From positions 984,433 through 1,048,432 of the forward strand of contig NZ_LYPC01000027.1 in assembly GCF_001700435.1 (NCBI RefSeq): a stretch of DNA of 64,000 nt, written 5' to 3'. The position numbers and the translations under genes are program-made. The notes beneath the pieces are model-generated. The model made no database searches and was not told the origin of the DNA. It saw only the letters and a list, made by a program, of their open reading frames with translations. Source of the DNA: Paenibacillus pectinilyticus (GTDB taxonomy: Bacteria > Bacillota > Bacilli > Paenibacillales > NBRC-103111). Position 1 is the stretch's first letter, and each line of letters starts with the position of its first letter. This document shows, piece by piece, positions 44,937-53,598 of the stretch.

Positions 44937-45691
44937 TTGGATTTCTCACTTTTTTTATCGTTATCACTATCGTTTCTTTTTTCTTTGTCCGTGTTTAAAA
45001 GATTAGCTCCCAAACCTGACCCTGAGCCTCGTTCAAAAAATCCGAGGTTTCTTAACTGTTGAGCAGCGTCTTTGCTGCTTGGACTTCCGAGTTTTTTCAA
45101 AATGTGGCCCACATGTATTTTGACCGTGCGCAATGAGATAAAGAAACGATTCGCAATCTCCGTTTGCGTATGTCCTTGATCAATCATATCTAGGACTTGA
45201 AGCTCAGTCGGTGTGATGAGATCACGCACCTCTTTCATCTTGAATTGCTGCTCCAGCCGCTTGAGTCTGCGGAATTCCTCGCGCATTTGTTCAGCGACCG
45301 CGGCGTTGATCGAGGATTGGCGCGCATGTACCGCGCGAATGATAGCAGGCAGTTCTTCGAATCGCGATTTGATCTGATAGTCGATTGCCCCTGCCTGAAA
45401 GGAGCGGAATATAAAGTCTTTCTCCTCCATGGAGGTAAGCATGATCACTTTAGCGCCCCACGATAGGAAGGCTTGCTCCACGAGTCCAATACCGGCTGGT
45501 TCATCTTGCAGCATGATATCCATCAACACTACATCTGCAGCAGGCGCTGTCGTCATAAACAATTCACGCGCCTCTATAGCCGTTGAACGGCTATCCACGA
45601 CAGTCAGATCGACTTGACGGTTCAGATAATCGGTGAGGCCGCGCAGCCAATCGAGATCGTCTTCTACAATGCATATGCGAATAGATTCCAT
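44933..45691 (-). CDS. NarL/LuxR-type response regulator
   Basis: The product has 252 residues from ATG 45691, with TGAGGGG upstream. The receiver has D11-D12 and phospho-acceptor D58 ('VVLMDIMLQ'). A linker rich in Arg, Leu and Glu, possibly a coiled coil, covers about 125-150. The LuxR helix-turn-helix is 'LITPTELQVLDMIDQGHTQTEIANRFFISLRTVKIHVGHIL'. The last 30 residues are polar and low in complexity ('TDKEKRNDSDNDKKSEKSN'). Its kinase is the next gene upstream. Confidence 0.9.
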   Translation of the reverse strand: MESIRICIVEDDLDWLRGLTDYLNRQVDLTVVDSRSTAIEARELFMTTAPAADVVLMDIMLQDEPAGIGLVEQAFLSWGAKVIMLTSMEEKDFIFRSFQAGAIDYQIKSRFEELPAIIRAVHARQSSINAAVAEQMREEFRRLKRLEQQFKMKEVRDLITPTELQVLDMIDQGHTQTEIANRFFISLRTVKIHVGHILKKLGSPSSKDAAQQLRNLGFFERGSGSGLGANLLNTDKEKRNDSDNDKKSEKSN

Positions 45692-45718
45692 CACGTATAT
45701 TCCCCTCAATCTCTATCT

Positions 45719-47074
45719 CTAGTTTTTCCGTGGTCCCGGAAATGTAAGGTAAACACGCGTTCCAATGCCTGGTTCACTACTCATTTCCAAGCTGCCCCCG
45801 TGTTTTTTCATCACACTATAACAATAAGCAAGACCGAGACCAAAGTTGTTGGTTTTGCCGCTTTTGGTTGTGTAAAAGGGTTCCATAGCTTGCCGTAGGA
45901 CGGATTTCTCCATACCCATACCGGTATCCTTGATTTCAAGCACGATATTTTTCTTGCTTGTAAAAGCTTTGATGGTCAGCTCTCCGCCACCCGGCATCGC
46001 TTCAATGGCATTCATCACGATGTTCGTTAAGGTTTCTGTGACCTGCAAGTGATCAAGCGAGAGTGTGAGATTGTCCGGAAGCTGTTGACTTACATGAATG
46101 GACTGTAAGGATACTTCGAGTGGTTCTAAGACATCCGCAATAAGTTGTTGGACATACACCTCAGAAAGACGAAGCGGAAGCTCCTGTGTTTGCTCGTGTA
46201 CACGGCTAATCATGTCACGAATGTGTGAGGAGGCGTTCATCACGACATGAATGTCTTGAATGAGCTCCATTTGCTGAGTGTCTATAGCATGCTGCTTCAT
46301 TTTTTCTAAAAATAAGCGCATTTTCCCTACATCATTTTTGATAGCGTGGTTGAGGATCGCTGTACCAGACGTAATCGCACGTAGCGTTGAATCTAGCTTG
46401 CGTCGCTCGATGAGCAGCCGGATCCCCATAAAACCATATTTGAAAAAAGTAAATATAAAAAAAGGCACCACAAAAGCGAGAATCCAAACATGATAAATCC
46501 ATAAACGATAAAACCCAAAGCTAGGCATGACATAATTGAGAACGCCTACACTTAGAATTGGCGGAAGTAGTGCGAGACACGTGAAGAAATGGGTGCGTTT
46601 CATCGCGGGTAAATGTTCTTTTTTAAATATAATCAGAAGAGCTCCAATGAAAATATAAGGGAAAGCCCATGAAGCGACAACAGGGAAATCGATCGGCATA
46701 TCCTCCGTGTAAGGAGGAGAAATTAAGAAACTTATAAGTAGAGGCAATAGCATTGCAAATGGTAGCCATGTTCGTATGAACCGTTGTTGCCACGATGTTT
46801 GGTAAGCTAATGCGAGCATCGCGAATGAATAAGGTAATCCATAGTAAGAGAGTAATGAACAGATACTCATGACACGGAAAGCTAGGTTGTGAAGAGACGT
46901 TGAAGCTGCCGAATGATCAAAATAGGGGATAATGTCTGCCGATATGACGGCTGCTAAGGCTCCGGCCCCGCCTGTAAAAGCAATTGCGCTCATCCAGCGC
47001 ATCGTACGCGAGCCAGGGTCGACAATGAGTAGACCTAGGGCGATGATCCATAGAGCAATTAGGACAAAAAGCAT
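45719..47074 (-). CDS. Membrane sensor histidine kinase
   Basis: The product has 451 residues from the ATG that follows CGGAGGAAAGC. Seven or so membrane segments cover about 1-215 without a large outer loop, so the signal is probably sensed in or at the membrane. The phospho-histidine is likely in 'ILNHAIKNDVGKMRLFLEKM', and the ATPase boxes are 'NIVMNAIEAMPGGGEL', 'DTGMGMEKSV' and 'FGLGLAYCYSVMKKHGG'. It lies 27 bases ahead of the NarL-type regulator gene and forms a two-component system with it. Signal unknown. Confidence 0.9.
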   Translation of the reverse strand: MLFVLIALWIIALGLLIVDPGSRTMRWMSAIAFTGGAGALAAVISADIIPYFDHSAASTSLHNLAFRVMSICSLLSYYGLPYSFAMLALAYQTSWQQRFIRTWLPFAMLLPLLISFLISPPYTEDMPIDFPVVASWAFPYIFIGALLIIFKKEHLPAMKRTHFFTCLALLPPILSVGVLNYVMPSFGFYRLWIYHVWILAFVVPFFIFTFFKYGFMGIRLLIERRKLDSTLRAITSGTAILNHAIKNDVGKMRLFLEKMKQHAIDTQQMELIQDIHVVMNASSHIRDMISRVHEQTQELPLRLSEVYVQQLIADVLEPLEVSLQSIHVSQQLPDNLTLSLDHLQVTETLTNIVMNAIEAMPGGGELTIKAFTSKKNIVLEIKDTGMGMEKSVLRQAMEPFYTTKSGKTNNFGLGLAYCYSVMKKHGGSLEMSSEPGIGTRVYLTFPGPRKN

Positions 47075-47221
47075 GCTTTCCTCCGATAGAACGGTCCTTT
47101 TGATAGTCTTATTGTGGCATGGCATGATCGTTTGCACAAGAGGATTGTCATACGTAACTGGCAGGATTTAGGTGTAATTTCTCGAATACGTTGTTTAAGA
47201 GAGGAGTGAAGAAGTATCGAA

Positions 47222-48151
47222 ATGAGCGATAGGAAGACAATCCCGATCTTCAAGCTAATTGGTAAAGTGCTGGTGGCCATCATTTTCATCATTGTGATAA
47301 CGGTAATTCTATCAATTGCAGCTGCGGTTATGGCGTTGAAGCTTCATCCTGAATTGATCGTAAGTATGGATGCTGTTGCCAAAGATCCCTTTTTTATTAA
47401 AGCGGCATTGTGGGCCCAAATCCTTGGGTTTATAAGTGGAGTGTATCTGGCTTTTTATATATTTGAACGAAGGAAAGGATGGTCACTTGGCCTTCATAGC
47501 GGCCCTATTGGCCGTCAGCTCGTAATTGGCTTGGGACTAGGCGCTGTATTGATCCTATTGAGCAGCGCGTGTATATGGCTGCTAGGCGGCATACATATTG
47601 TGAATGTGCAATGGAGTGTGGATAAAGGGTACCAAATCGGAGGGAGCTTTCTGCTTTTCATTGGTGTGGCGCTGAATGAAGAACTCTTTGCGCGGGGTTA
47701 TTTGCAAGGACTTGCGAAGCATCAATTCGGTGCCAAAGCAGCGATTGGTATTTCTACGCTAGTTTTTGCTCTGCTGCATAGCTTCAATCCTGGCATGTGG
47801 AATTCACCGCTGCCGTTAATAAATTTGCTGTTAGCAGGCCTCTTGTTTGGTATATGCCGTGAAGCTTCGGGAAGCCTATGGATGCCAATTGGTCTCCATT
47901 TGTCATGGAACTTCCTGCAAGGGTGTGTACTTGGCTTTGACGTTTCAGGTATCCCTATGGCGTCAGTTATGACAACGGAAACACAGGGGACAACTGTTGT
48001 GTCAGGTGGCGCATTCGGGGCGGAGGGAAGTCTGGTAACCAGCTTTGTGCTTGTACTTGGTATCATAATGATTTATAACTATTATCAAACACGAATTAGA
48101 TTTGAAAGAGTTAGCCCAGCACAAGGCAAATTCAACAGAGAGATCTACTAA
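47222..48151 (+). CDS. CPBP-family intramembrane metalloprotease
   Basis: The product has 309 residues with about eight membrane segments. The three CPBP (Abi) motifs are present: 'NEELFARGYLQGL' (paired glutamates), 'FALLHSFNPGM' and 'LHLSWNFLQG'. Related proteins cleave CAAX-type or other membrane proteins, and some Firmicute members give bacteriocin immunity or process anti-sigma factors. Divergent from the histidine kinase. Followed after 17 bases by the epimerase gene. Target unknown. Confidence 0.87.
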   Translation: MSDRKTIPIFKLIGKVLVAIIFIIVITVILSIAAAVMALKLHPELIVSMDAVAKDPFFIKAALWAQILGFISGVYLAFYIFERRKGWSLGLHSGPIGRQLVIGLGLGAVLILLSSACIWLLGGIHIVNVQWSVDKGYQIGGSFLLFIGVALNEELFARGYLQGLAKHQFGAKAAIGISTLVFALLHSFNPGMWNSPLPLINLLLAGLLFGICREASGSLWMPIGLHLSWNFLQGCVLGFDVSGIPMASVMTTETQGTTVVSGGAFGAEGSLVTSFVLVLGIIMIYNYYQTRIRFERVSPAQGKFNREIY

Positions 48152-48168
48152 CGAAGGAGGCATCACAG

Positions 48169-49146
48169 TTGAGTCAATATGAGATTGTACATAGTGAATG
48201 GGAGGGCGAGTCCACGCTGAGACTCGTCGACCATCAAGCTCAAGCCGTGGCCGAAATTATTCCGGCCGTCGGCTTGCACCTGTTCCGCTTCGATGTGCGG
48301 AACCACAGCTACATCGCGAAGCCAGCCGAATTGGCTGAGCTTCGCGTCAATTCTTCGCGTTACGGCGTGCCCATTCTGTTCTCGCCGGGGCGCGTTCGTA
48401 ATGCGGCCTTCACCTTCGATGGCCGCGAATACCGGCTCCCGGCGAATCGGGAGCCTGACCATGCCCACGGCCAGCTGCGCGAGCGGCCGTGGAAGGTCGT
48501 CGCCAGCGGCGCAGATGCGGCAGGCGGGGCTTATGTCTCCGCGGAGTTTGACATCGCGGAGACACCGGACATGCTGGCGTATTTCCCACACGCCGCTTGC
48601 TTCCGCTTCACGTACCGTCTGAAAGACGGTACGTTGTCGCTCAGCGGTGAAATTGCCAACCGTGGCGGCGATACGATGCCGCTGTCGCTTGGATTTCACC
48701 CGTACTTCGCGTTCGCGGAAGGCGAAGCAGACCGCGTGAGCGTGAAGATTCCCGCGGCGGCAGAATGGCCGCTCACCGCGGCAGGGTATGCGGCGGATGT
48801 TCCTGCCCCTTCGGCGCTCACAGCGGCCTTACAAGAAGGCACGCGAGTCACCGCGCTGCCTGGGTATCCTGGCGGCTCGCAAATGCTGAGCATCGAGCCA
48901 GGGCCGCAAACGTGCGAGATCCATTATGAAGCACGCGGCACGAAGCTAATTTACGATATGGGGGATAAATTCCCTATTCATGTGCTTTTTACAGCGCCAT
49001 GGACCCAAGCCGTTTCATTGGAGCCATACACCAGTATCATGAATGTATTTAATGAGCCATTCAAACCTGAAATCTCAGGAGCCCAAGGATTAGAATCAGG
49101 GGCTACGTTTACATTCAATTGGTCAATTCACATTGAGAATCTATAG
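48169..49146 (+). CDS. Aldose 1-epimerase-family protein
   Basis: The product has 325 residues of the galactose mutarotase-like beta-sandwich. 'REPDHAHGQLRERPW' carries a likely catalytic histidine, 'LSLGFHPYFAF' a second, and 'VSLEPYTS' the glutamate. TTG is the start: AAGGAGG lies eight bases before it and no ATG is suitably placed. About 48240-48920 is far richer in G+C than both ends of the gene. Its stop is two bases from the stop of the convergent YmaF gene. Confidence 0.85.
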   Translation: MSQYEIVHSEWEGESTLRLVDHQAQAVAEIIPAVGLHLFRFDVRNHSYIAKPAELAELRVNSSRYGVPILFSPGRVRNAAFTFDGREYRLPANREPDHAHGQLRERPWKVVASGADAAGGAYVSAEFDIAETPDMLAYFPHAACFRFTYRLKDGTLSLSGEIANRGGDTMPLSLGFHPYFAFAEGEADRVSVKIPAAAEWPLTAAGYAADVPAPSALTAALQEGTRVTALPGYPGGSQMLSIEPGPQTCEIHYEARGTKLIYDMGDKFPIHVLFTAPWTQAVSLEPYTSIMNVFNEPFKPEISGAQGLESGATFTFNWSIHIENL

Positions 49147-49148
49147 AG

Positions 49149-49532
49149 TTACCAAGGCTCATAGCCGAAGCCTGTGGTTGAGTATCCTTGGTACGTATGC
49201 TGGTGCAGCTCGACGATAAGACCTTCCGTATTAGCGGATTTAACTAGAGCACCGCTTCGGCTTGTATTATAGAGATTGAGATCGACGATACCAGTGAGTA
49301 AATGGATATGTGAGCCATTGGCAAGGGAAATAGGCGGTCCAGTAATTCCGTAATAAGCGTGATAATGCCCGTATTTAATGCCGGTAATTCCTTGGTAATG
49401 ATGCACATGCGCATCATAAGAGGTTCCATTTGCACTGAAGGTGTAAAGTCGTAATAAATGATGATGACCTAATTCTTCCGAGGTAGTCGTTGTGAAGAAA
49501 TGAACATGAGCTGGTGGAACGAAATTCACCAC
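49149..49532 (-). CDS. YmaF-family His-rich protein
   Basis: The product has about 127 residues with a GTG start. The reading can be extended upstream to an ATG, but that part lies inside a terminator hairpin, so the GTG is preferred. The protein is made of repeated His-aromatic segments ('HVHFFTTTTSEELGHHHLL', 'HVHHYQGITGIKYGHYH', 'HIHLLTGIV', 'LHQHTYQGYS') in the YmaF pattern, and may bind metal. Its Shine-Dalgarno, TAGGGGG, is the 3' arm of the terminator of the upstream gene. Confidence 0.8.
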   Translation of the reverse strand: MVNFVPPAHVHFFTTTTSEELGHHHLLRLYTFSANGTSYDAHVHHYQGITGIKYGHYHAYYGITGPPISLANGSHIHLLTGIVDLNLYNTSRSGALVKSANTEGLIVELHQHTYQGYSTTGFGYEPW

Positions 49533-49534
49533 AC

Positions 49535-49586
49535 AAAAGCCCCCTAAGTGTAGGATATGTTTCATCCTATTCATAGGGGGCTTTTG
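49535..49586 (-). terminator. Terminator of the second LtaS-like gene, overlapping the ymaF ribosome site
   Basis: On the minus strand, AAAAGCCCCCTA pairs with TAGGGGGCTTTT around an inner TAGGAT/ATCCTA stem. The 3' arm holds the TAGGGGG used by the following gene, whose GTG starts about seven bases later. Confidence 0.75.
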
Positions 49587-51680
49587 TCATGACGAAGGCA
49601 TCGGATAAAGGTTGGATTGCCCGATTTTCATCTTTTTATCATCATATACACGCACTTCGATCTGATGCGTTTTTCCTGGTTCAAGCTTTGGATTTGCAGC
49701 TAGATCAACATAAAGCGTATCCTTGCCATCGAAATTCGATTTGAATTCATTCCCATCAATGTACACATTACAAGAGGAGAAGAACGGAGTGCCTGTGACC
49801 AAAATCTTATTGTCAGCAAGTGCAACCTTAGAGATCACCGGATCACCATATCCGAGTAAATAGGAAGGTTGAACGATGGTATCTTTGTACCCTTTTGCCT
49901 CATAGCCATAGCGTCCGCCAAAAAGGTTGTCATACTGCATCTTCTCATAGCCAGTCAGATCGCTTTCCTTAATATTGTACTTCGACCACATATCTTGAGG
50001 AGGAATAACCGGTATTTTTTTGGACAACTCATACAAATAGTCCGTGTAATAACTGCCCTTTACACCAGCCTCATGAAGTAACAAAGGGCCTAAGAAAGAA
50101 GGACTCGATGTCAGATTCAACTGCTCTTGATCGGCTGGTAAGAAGTTGTTCCAGATCAAAAATGGCGTAGAATGTGTCTTCACATACAAATCAGGATCAT
50201 TGGGAAGCACATACTTGGCATCGCGATACACTTTATAATCATCTTCAAAGAAAGGGAAATGATCACCGAAAAATAAGATAATCGTAGGTTCCGCTTTTTT
50301 TGTGTAATAATCCACAAGAGACTGAAGTGCTTGATCCGTAGCCGTGATTCCCTGGGCGTAAGTTTCCAGAATACTTTTAGACTCAGCAGAAATATCCCCA
50401 GTGACTTCAATCGTATTTTTACTGAACTTATTAGGACCATAAGGGTGATGATTTTCCATCGTATTGGCAAAAACAAAGTCAGGGCCAGGACTTTTCTCAG
50501 TTTCCTCGATAATCTTGTTCACGACCGCATGGTCGGCATAGTTCGGACCAGAGAAATCATTTGGGAAATATTCACTTGAGATAAAATGTGAAAATCCGAA
50601 ATGCTTGTACACCTTCCTGCTATCGAAGAAGTAGCTGAAAAAAGGATTAATTGCCGTAGCCGTATACCCTTGGCGGGTCGTAATACTTGCTAAAGAATCT
50701 ACACCATGATTCATATATTCGATGTACGGGATAATTTTGTCAGGCGATTTCCCGAAAAAGCGCATCGAATTCCCCGACAGAACCTCAAATTCAACGTTGG
50801 CAGTACTCCCACCAAATTGCGGAGATAACATCTTGCCACTCGTAAATTTCTTCTGCAATTCATGCAAATGAGGGATAGGATCGCGGCTGAAAGTAACATT
50901 TTTCATCTCAGTTGCATCAAAAAAAGATTCGCCTAGCATCACGATAATATTCGGCTTTTTATTACTAGCTGCAGGCTTATCAGGAATCTGATTCAAAAGG
51001 GTGGTAATTGCTTTTTTACTGTATCCATCTGGCTTAGCGACGTTAAGATAATTAAGCATCTGAACTGAGGAGTACAAGTACCCATTATCATCATAGGTGA
51101 TTGTTTGGTCCCAAGGAACCGTGTACATCCCATATAAATTTGTGAATGAAATGGGCTTATCCAGATACAAGCTAGTTGCCATTACAATAGCAATGACCCC
51201 ATAGACACTACGCTCAATCCAGTTAAATCGTAGCTTCCGCTTCCTTAAGATAAGGTGAAACAGACAAGCAACTATAATTAGAAAAAGTGCGGTATAAACG
51301 ATTATGCTGCTGTTCAAATAACCGCGGAGAAATTTCTTGTATTCCATAAGTTGATTGTTAAAATAGAGATCCCATGGATAATATGGCGAACCGATCGCCT
51401 TCAATTTACTACCGCTAATTGCACCGAGTGGCAGTAGAATGACGCAGAGGATCCAGAAGGAAATGCGGCTTCGACCTGTGACGGCAATGAGAAACAAGTA
51501 CAAAGTTCCAACAACGAAGTAAGCGAGCAACATGGCTAACGGGTGATCGGCAAACCAATGGTGAAACTCTTTGTAAGAGCCTCGATCCAAATATTCCACC
51601 ATGCACATCAAAACAAACGGAAGAATTACAATCATCACACGGGTGGGTAGGTGCTTTAAAGCTTTGAGTAAAGTAGTCAT
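49587..51680 (-). CDS. LtaS-like membrane sulfatase, second paralogue
   Basis: The product has 697 residues and the same plan as the gene at 41.7 kb: five membrane segments (about 1-190), a sulfatase domain and a C-terminal beta domain from about 600. Motifs are 'VMLGESFFDA', 'GGSTANVEFEVLSGNSMRF' (likely nucleophile threonine) and 'LFFGDHFPFFEDDY'. 'FVFANTMENH' is shared by both paralogues. A role in making or modifying a phosphoglycerol polymer at the cell surface is inferred. It is followed by the YmaF gene on the same strand. Confidence 0.86.
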   Translation of the reverse strand: MTTLLKALKHLPTRVMIVILPFVLMCMVEYLDRGSYKEFHHWFADHPLAMLLAYFVVGTLYLFLIAVTGRSRISFWILCVILLPLGAISGSKLKAIGSPYYPWDLYFNNQLMEYKKFLRGYLNSSIIVYTALFLIIVACLFHLILRKRKLRFNWIERSVYGVIAIVMATSLYLDKPISFTNLYGMYTVPWDQTITYDDNGYLYSSVQMLNYLNVAKPDGYSKKAITTLLNQIPDKPAASNKKPNIIVMLGESFFDATEMKNVTFSRDPIPHLHELQKKFTSGKMLSPQFGGSTANVEFEVLSGNSMRFFGKSPDKIIPYIEYMNHGVDSLASITTRQGYTATAINPFFSYFFDSRKVYKHFGFSHFISSEYFPNDFSGPNYADHAVVNKIIEETEKSPGPDFVFANTMENHHPYGPNKFSKNTIEVTGDISAESKSILETYAQGITATDQALQSLVDYYTKKAEPTIILFFGDHFPFFEDDYKVYRDAKYVLPNDPDLYVKTHSTPFLIWNNFLPADQEQLNLTSSPSFLGPLLLHEAGVKGSYYTDYLYELSKKIPVIPPQDMWSKYNIKESDLTGYEKMQYDNLFGGRYGYEAKGYKDTIVQPSYLLGYGDPVISKVALADNKILVTGTPFFSSCNVYIDGNEFKSNFDGKDTLYVDLAANPKLEPGKTHQIEVRVYDDKKMKIGQSNLYPMPSS

Positions 51681-51712
51681 TCGTCAAACTCCTATTTATC
51701 ATCTTATTAAAA

Positions 51713-51750
51713 CCCGACATTCTCCCTTATGAAGAAGTGCCGGGCTTCAA
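51713..51750 (-). terminator. Hairpin terminator of the DsbA-family gene
   Basis: On the minus strand, CCCGGCA pairs with TGTCGGG (G-U allowed), followed by TTTTAA, just after the stop of the DsbA-like gene. Confidence 0.65.
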
Positions 51751-51761
51751 TTCAAGTTCGT

Positions 51762-52403
51762 TCAAGCTTCGTCATGACCTTCCGCACTAATTTGCTGAAG
51801 TGCTTGCAGAAACGTAGCTGCCGGTTGAGCGCCTGTTAACGCATATTTCCGGTTAATGACGAAAAAAGGAACACCAGTAACGCCAGCCTGACTAGCAAAA
51901 GACAGATCATCCTCGACCTGCTCTAAGCCTTGCTTTGTGTCTAGAAGATTCTGTGTTTGATCACGATCCATTCCGAGCTCTTCCGCAAAATCAAGTAAAA
52001 CCCCGACATTACCAATATCTTTCCCGTCTTCAAAATAGCCTTTAAATAAGCTATCAACTAGCTGTTTTTTGATTGTTTCCGGTGCAATGGCAATGAGCTG
52101 GTGAGCCTTTAACGTATTCGGCATTCGCTCAACTCGAGCAAAATCAAAATGCAATCCCGAGGCCTGTCCAGCCTGCGTAACTTGCTGCAGCATGCCTTGT
52201 AGCTTGCTTTCATCCGCACGAAACTTATTTCGCATCAGCGCTTCAAAAGGCTCACCTTCCACAGGTGTCGAAGGATCAAGCTGATAAGCGCGATAGTGGA
52301 CCTCTACAGGCTCTGTTGTAAAATCATTCAAGGCATCCATCAAATTCTTCTTGCCGATGCGACACCACGGACATACTAGATCTTGAAATATCTCAATTAT
52401 CAT
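51762..52403 (-). CDS. DsbA-family oxidoreductase, FrnE/YwbO-like
   Basis: The product has 213 residues with a thioredoxin fold. The active site is C11-P-W-C14 in 'FQDLVCPWCRIGK', and the cis-proline loop is 'GVTGVPFFVINRKYALTGAQ' (about 177-196). No signal peptide, so it works in the cytosol, as FrnE-type proteins do in redox control or polyketide-like chemistry. AAGGGG precedes the start; a GTG one codon earlier is possible. Confidence 0.9.
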   Translation of the reverse strand: MIIEIFQDLVCPWCRIGKKNLMDALNDFTTEPVEVHYRAYQLDPSTPVEGEPFEALMRNKFRADESKLQGMLQQVTQAGQASGLHFDFARVERMPNTLKAHQLIAIAPETIKKQLVDSLFKGYFEDGKDIGNVGVLLDFAEELGMDRDQTQNLLDTKQGLEQVEDDLSFASQAGVTGVPFFVINRKYALTGAQPAATFLQALQQISAEGHDEA

Positions 52404-53100
52404 CACGAAGGAACCCCTTTTAATATATAGTAACCCTTGCTACTTCCCAATTAATAAAATCTATAAATGCTCTCCATCCAACATTATATCGCAAACCTGC
52501 GCGTTGTCACTAAAAAGTAGTGCGGCTTTTATTACGTAAACTCGAACACGTACTTGAGCCTACAGAACTAGCCTTCATTACTTCCCAGTACGCTTGGATC
52601 GTAACTCACGATCCGTAGAAATTATACAAAAAAACTGTACCTCTCAGTCTATATCAATTCAAGACTTCAACTAAGGACTTGAGTTTCCGGTAGGTCAACC
52701 ATGTACAACTTGTAGTATGCAACAATACTTAACCCAACTCCGGATTCCATCCAAGCACCCTTTATCACTTTACCTCGAGCGTTATAAGCGCCTAATTTCT
52801 CACAACGGTACCCAAACTCGAGTCATGCATCACTTCATCTATTAACCTCTGCTACTCATATGTGTATTCCCTTCACTTCACACAATAGCAAGGGGCCCTT
52901 GGATAAGCTCTTAATTCTGAGGTATATACAATAATAGAATGCGAAATATTTCAATAATTGATTGAAATGAGTTCGACTTCCTTTTATAGAAGGTATCTTG
53001 CTTGTACTACACTGGTAAAGTTCACAAATTGCCCTTTGCCTCATGGTAGCTAGATGGTTTATTTATTATTATTTTCTGAGCTATATGCAAGAATAGTCAT
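52404..53100. other. Gene-free, A/T-rich stretch
   Basis: About 700 bases between the DsbA-like gene and the repeat array hold no frame with a ribosome site or recognisable protein. Short open frames on the minus strand (for example near 52856-53044) look random. No RNA gene was recognised. This may be decayed DNA or the flank of the repeat insertion. Confidence 0.5.
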
Positions 53101-53168
53101 CTGACTCAACTACAAACAAGTATAGTTCTCATGTATGAAGATGATATGAATTCTAATAAATAACATAC

Positions 53169-53449
53169 AAACAACCCAGACAACCAGAGAACCCAGAGAA
53201 CCCAGAGAACAGAGAACCGAGAGAACCCAGAGAACCCAGAGAACCCAGAGAACAGAACCCAGAGAACAGAACCCAGAGAACAGAACCCAGAGAACAGAAC
53301 CCAGAGAACAGAACCCAGAGAACCCAGACAACGCAGACAACGCAGGCAACCCGGAGAACTCAGAGAATCCAGACAACAGAGACAACCCAGTTAACCCAAA
53401 CAACCCAAACAACCTAGACCCCCAGGCACCCCAGATAACACCTAAACAA
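53169..53449. repeat. T-free A/C/G-rich tandem array, 9-base period
   Basis: The unit is AACCCAGAG or close variants. In the middle (about 53250-53320) it is homogenised into five tandem AACAGAACCCAGAG copies (9 + 5 bases), while both ends are degenerate. The plus strand is nearly free of T until about 53390, so the minus strand cannot contain stops; this explains a long Leu/Ser/Gly/Trp frame there, which I do not call. The 14-base units break the reading frame. It ends four bases before repeat end C. Confidence 0.85.
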
Positions 53450-53472
53450 CTCCTTGTAGATACAACAGAATT
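53445..53472 (+). repeat. Repeat end C (same motif as elements A and B)
   Basis: ACAACTC-C-TTGTAGATACAACAGAATT. The last 19 bases (53454-53472) are identical to the reverse complement of the left arms of elements A and B. A clear left arm is missing; only AATTCT (53149-53154) sits at the far end of the array. The array thus takes the place of the interior of the element. Confidence 0.75.
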
Positions 53473-53598
53473 TCTCCTTTTAAATAGATGGCTCTCAGAG
53501 GATAGGAGGAAAATGGTAAATTTTAAATTTTTGTATACAAAGGAACACTTGTTTGGTATAATTGAATAGAACATAAGTTCTGGTTGAGGAGAGAGGAA

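Noticed and set aside
52856..53044. 62-residue minus-strand frame in the gene-free stretch
   Set aside because: No ribosome site and no recognisable family; length is expected by chance.
53169..53449. Possible CRISPR array
   Set aside because: Units are 9 or 14 bases with no spacers, and no cas gene is present.
53110..53574. Minus-strand 154-residue frame rich in Leu, Ser, Gly, Phe and Trp
   Set aside because: It runs through the 9-base array, where 14-base units shift the protein pattern; it is a composition artefact.
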